Source: a virus. From it: 22,787 nucleotides of DNA. The notes under the pieces are model-generated. The model was not told where the DNA came from and searched no databases. It saw only the letters and a program-made list of their open reading frames with translations. Below are positions 20,847-22,787 of the stretch, piece by piece (the first letter of the stretch is position 1; every line of letters begins with the position of its first letter). A program made the translations under genes and the position numbers. The stretch spans positions 1 to 22,787 of the IMG/VR virus record IMGVR_UViG_3300025736_000218. One strand, given 5' to 3'.

Positions 20847-21444
20847 TATGTCCCCTTGTTAATCCTATAATGTGAAAAATAAATCCTACCATTATTAGTA
20901 GGTAATAAGATAAGTAAGAGTTTATTAGCTTCAATTCATAAAAGCCCATTAAAGCACAAAATGTACCATAGCCTATGTAGGAAATTATAAATGATATATC
21001 ATAACCTAAGTTCTTACCTTTAAACAACCTAAATAAAACAACTATAATCGCTAATAATGCCATAAAAGCGGTGTGTAGTCTAATATAACAAGTGTTATTA
21101 TAGAGTAGAGTCGTAAATAAAAATAGTAATGATATCCCTGTTAGCTCTATATAGCATCTCAATATATCTTGTCTTTTAAAGGTATACTTAACCTCTTTCA
21201 AAAATAGAAAAATTGTACCCATGTCAATAGTGAGCATAGCATATGTTTGTATAGTATAAGATAGATCTGGATGTTGTGGGATTGTTTTTGCTATCTGTAA
21301 TACTAATGTAGCAAATATAAATATGATCAAGGCCTTTAATCCAAAATGATTATTGTTTATTCTTTTAAGAAAATAGTTGATTAAAACTAAATATCCCATA
21401 AGAAAAGCTACTACTAGAACATTACTTCCTTCTATATACCACAT
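20833..21444 (-). CDS. Multi-pass membrane protein of the late operon
   Basis: The ATG at 21444 follows the peptidase stop by one base (TAA, A, ATG). The 203-residue protein shows about six or seven hydrophobic segments, near residues 8-27, 37-55, 66-83, 100-116, 124-141, 148-167 and 177-195, separated by short charged loops (for example KEVKYTFKRQD and KGKNLGYD). It has no signal-peptidase site. A holin would fit the position beside a peptidase with no signal peptide, but holins with this many helices are uncommon, so transport or superinfection roles remain possible. It overlaps the next gene by 14 bases. Confidence 0.7.
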   Translation of the reverse strand: MWYIEGSNVLVVAFLMGYLVLINYFLKRINNNHFGLKALIIFIFATLVLQIAKTIPQHPDLSYTIQTYAMLTIDMGTIFLFLKEVKYTFKRQDILRCYIELTGISLLFLFTTLLYNNTCYIRLHTAFMALLAIIVVLFRLFKGKNLGYDISFIISYIGYGTFCALMGFYELKLINSYLSYYLLIMVGFIFHIIGLTRGHNDTK

Positions 21445-21445
21445 T

Positions 21446-21937
21446 TTATTTTAACCACATACCTTCATTTTCTTTAATGAATTTAATAGGATCTATTGCA
21501 TTACCTATTTCTTTACAATAACCTAAATGATTAGTAGGCATTTTATCACACTTAAATAAACCAAAATGACAATGAGTAAGCACCACTCCATTAGATGTGA
21601 ATGAATTCACTTTACCTAACACATCGGTTTCTAATACATATTCACCTAATCTAACTTGTATATCATCTAAATGACCATATATACCATAATAAGTTTCATC
21701 ATTGAATTCATGTCTTATTATAACACAACCACCTTTAGTGCTAGGAAACAAACTACCAAAGCCATTCATTTGTCCTGCAAATAATACATGACCCTTCATT
21801 ATACTTCTTACTTTAGTTCCTTTAGGTACATTGAAATCATATCCTAAATGATAAGTATCACCTTCAAATAATTTACCACTTCTTTTTGTTCCAAATCTTC
21901 TATAACCACCTTTATCGGTGTATACTGGAAATATCAT
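21446..21937 (-). CDS. M23 family peptidoglycan endopeptidase (probable endolysin)
   Basis: The ATG at 21937 begins a 163-residue protein without signal peptide or membrane segment. It has all the zinc and catalytic residues of LytM-type M23 peptidases: HLGYD (His30, Asp34), YGHL (His89) and THCHFG (His122, His124). These enzymes cut cross-links in peptidoglycan peptides. The protein is a single compact catalytic domain without a wall-binding module. Because it lacks an export signal it needs a holin-type exit, supplied perhaps by the membrane proteins encoded next in the operon, or it may be part of the virion. The gene follows a probable structural gene by 17 bases. Confidence 0.85.
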   Translation of the reverse strand: MIFPVYTDKGGYRRFGTKRSGKLFEGDTYHLGYDFNVPKGTKVRSIMKGHVLFAGQMNGFGSLFPSTKGGCVIIRHEFNDETYYGIYGHLDDIQVRLGEYVLETDVLGKVNSFTSNGVVLTHCHFGLFKCDKMPTNHLGYCKEIGNAIDPIKFIKENEGMWLK

Positions 21938-21954
21938 ATTAAATCACCCTTTTA

Positions 21955-22359
21955 TTAAGCATTTTTTGAATCTTTAAACTTAACTAATTTCTTAGCACTT
22001 ATATAGCAACCTTTTACTATTTGATCAATCAAAGCTTTTATATTCACAGTATCATCTGTACTCCCATTAACCGTATTTAGTAAACTAATTTTAAAGACCT
22101 TTACATCAGGGCTAGTTGAATTATAAGATATAGCTAGGTTATCATAAGGAGAAATTCCTGGATCATTTTTATCTAAAATAAACTCACCTACTATATCATC
22201 ACCTATACTATCTGATCCATTTGCATAGGCATCATTATCTTTATAGCCTTTTAATTGAAAGTTTACGTTATCTCTATCTTTATTTAAACTGAAAGAACTT
22301 ACTGACCAATATACTGCATCATATCCTGTATTTGTTTTAATTACTTTATTTAAAGCCAT
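21955..22359 (-). CDS. Probable virion structural protein
   Basis: The ATG at 22359 is preceded by AAGGAT at a long spacing. The 134-residue product begins MALNKVIKTNTGYDAVYWSV and continues with a beta-rich domain (VNFQLKGYKD, IVGEFILDKND). This opening resembles a class of small phage proteins (MALxKxIxxxxGxxxxYWxI) usually encoded among tail or head-fibre genes, which I recall as structural. The C-terminal helix (TVNIKALIDQIVKGCYISAKKLVKF) ends in a charged tail. It is the first gene of the unit behind the shared 17-base motif (22382-22398). The structural role is an inference from sequence style and place. Confidence 0.68.
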   Translation of the reverse strand: MALNKVIKTNTGYDAVYWSVSSFSLNKDRDNVNFQLKGYKDNDAYANGSDSIGDDIVGEFILDKNDPGISPYDNLAISYNSTSPDVKVFKISLLNTVNGSTDDTVNIKALIDQIVKGCYISAKKLVKFKDSKNA

Positions 22360-22381
22360 ATTTATTATCCTTATTATTACT

Positions 22382-22398
22382 TAAGTTTATAGTTAAAA
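22382..22398 (-). promoter_or_regulatory. Candidate late promoter for 22359-19933
   Basis: On the minus strand this reads TTTTAACTATAAACTTA and ends 22 bases before ATG 22359. It matches the motif before the tail-fibre gene at 16 of 17 positions. The -35 position holds only T bases. The sequence also lies at the edge of the plus-strand open frame at 22397-22705. Confidence 0.52.
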
Positions 22399-22471
22399 AT
22401 TAAAATATAAAAAAAGAGGTATTGAGGGTGCTTTTGACTGGGAAAATCCGGAGGAAGTAAATGCAAGTAAA

Positions 22472-22705
22472 GTGGGTAATTGTGTTAGTCGATGTAGTTA
22501 TGCAGGTTGGGTAGCTTATCAGTATTACGATTTAAAGCCCTCATTTATTGCCTTAGAGGATATAAATACACAAGAATTACATTTTGCTTTGAAATTTAAT
22601 AACTGTATACTAAGTGATATGGAAAAGTACAAAGTATTTGATGGTAATATAAAAATAAATTATACTTTTGATGAATTCTATAAAACAGTAGAGTATATCA
22701 AATAA
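22472..22705 (+). CDS. Isolated plus-strand frame, probable 5'-truncated gene
   Basis: The frame is open from 22397 to 22705, but the only standard start is GTG 22472, whose nearest purine-rich site (GGAGGAAG at 22449-22456) is 15 bases away. Upstream of it the same frame encodes GAFDWENPEEVNASKVGNCV, which looks like real protein, so the true N-terminus is probably missing or starts at a non-standard codon such as ATT 22421. From GTG the product is 77 residues, with Cys residues near the start and a beta-helix style C-terminus (KINYTFDEFYKTVEYIK). GGAGG does suit ATG 22461, but that frame stops after 16 residues. It is the only plus-strand frame among minus-strand genes and probably a remnant. 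No family is recognised. Confidence 0.42.
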   Translation: MGNCVSRCSYAGWVAYQYYDLKPSFIALEDINTQELHFALKFNNCILSDMEKYKVFDGNIKINYTFDEFYKTVEYIK

Positions 22706-22709
22706 TATT

Positions 22710-22787
22710 TTATGTTACATTTACATAGTTTATAAAACAAACTTGAACATCAACATCTATTGCAGTTGTAGAGGCATCAAAAGTAAT
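22710..22787 (-). CDS. C-terminal end of a minus-strand gene (partial)
   Basis: Reading the minus strand from the right edge, 25 sense codons (ITFDASTTAIDVDVQVCFIN then YVNVT) end at TAA 22712-22710. The peptide is beta-rich with alternating Thr and Val, in keeping with a virion or fibre protein. It ends four bases beyond the stop of the convergent plus-strand frame. Only the tail of the gene is present, so no function is assigned. Confidence 0.5.
   Translation of the reverse strand: MTFDASTTAIDVDVQVCFINYVNVT

Overview
The window is a stretch of an AT-rich tailed double-stranded DNA phage genome (Caudoviricetes) or a very closely related prophage. The support is a large terminase with ATPase and nuclease domains, a repeat-rich tail fibre, a DnaB-type helicase with a DnaC-like loader, a FEN-type 5' nuclease, an SNF2 helicase, and a cassette with an M23 cell-wall peptidase and membrane proteins. 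I see no integrase, tRNA, rRNA, CRISPR array or insertion sequence. Genes sit head to tail with 1-14 base overlaps, strong AAGGAG ribosome sites and ATG, GTG and TTG starts. Seven TTGACA-17-TAtAnT promoters imply a host with an ordinary sigma-70 polymerase and Shine-Dalgarno initiation. That argues against Bacteroidetes, but I cannot name the host.

Layout: (1) 1-2002, minus strand: a tail-fibre gene running off the left edge, with 24 tandem 17-residue repeats. (2) 2003-2127: a divergent control region. (3) 2128-19921, plus strand: about thirty genes in promoter-defined units. These are two small genes, one a DnaJ-type zinc finger without a J domain; a 5'-truncated homing-endonuclease remnant; TerL (3189-5261); a shorter TerL ATPase paralogue (5410-6228); small genes and a helicase loader (6247-8776); DnaB-like helicase (8821-10224); a GroES-like gene with two in-frame starts (10294/10420-10680); FEN nuclease, SNF2 helicase and two small genes (10746-14377); a Cys-rich protein, a membrane-anchored lytic transglycosylase, an unknown and an adenine methyltransferase (14443-16879); a second methyltransferase, a macro-domain protein and small genes (16938-19921). 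(4) 19922-19960: a terminator where the strands converge. (5) 19933-22359, minus strand: probable virion protein, M23 peptidase, multi-pass membrane protein and two single-pass membrane proteins, probably a late lysis/virion operon. (6) 22397-22705: an isolated plus-strand frame without a convincing start. (7) 22710-22787: the C-terminal end of another minus-strand gene.

The plus block handles replication (helicase, loader, 5' nuclease, SNF2 helicase), DNA modification (two methyltransferases), NAD/ADP-ribose metabolism (macro domain), folding (GroES-like, possibly the DnaJ-type zinc finger) and packaging (TerL). The minus strand carries virion and lysis functions. The seven plus-strand promoters share one -35/-10 design. 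The two minus-strand units share a different 17-base motif, TTTTAACTATAWACTTA, a candidate late promoter. No DNA polymerase, primase, capsid or portal gene is visible.

The items most worth a second look are the dual-start GroES-like gene predicted to make a membrane-anchored and a soluble co-chaperonin, the TerL ATPase paralogue that has lost the packaging motifs, the candidate late-promoter motif, and the endonuclease remnant flanked by 10-base direct repeats just upstream of TerL.
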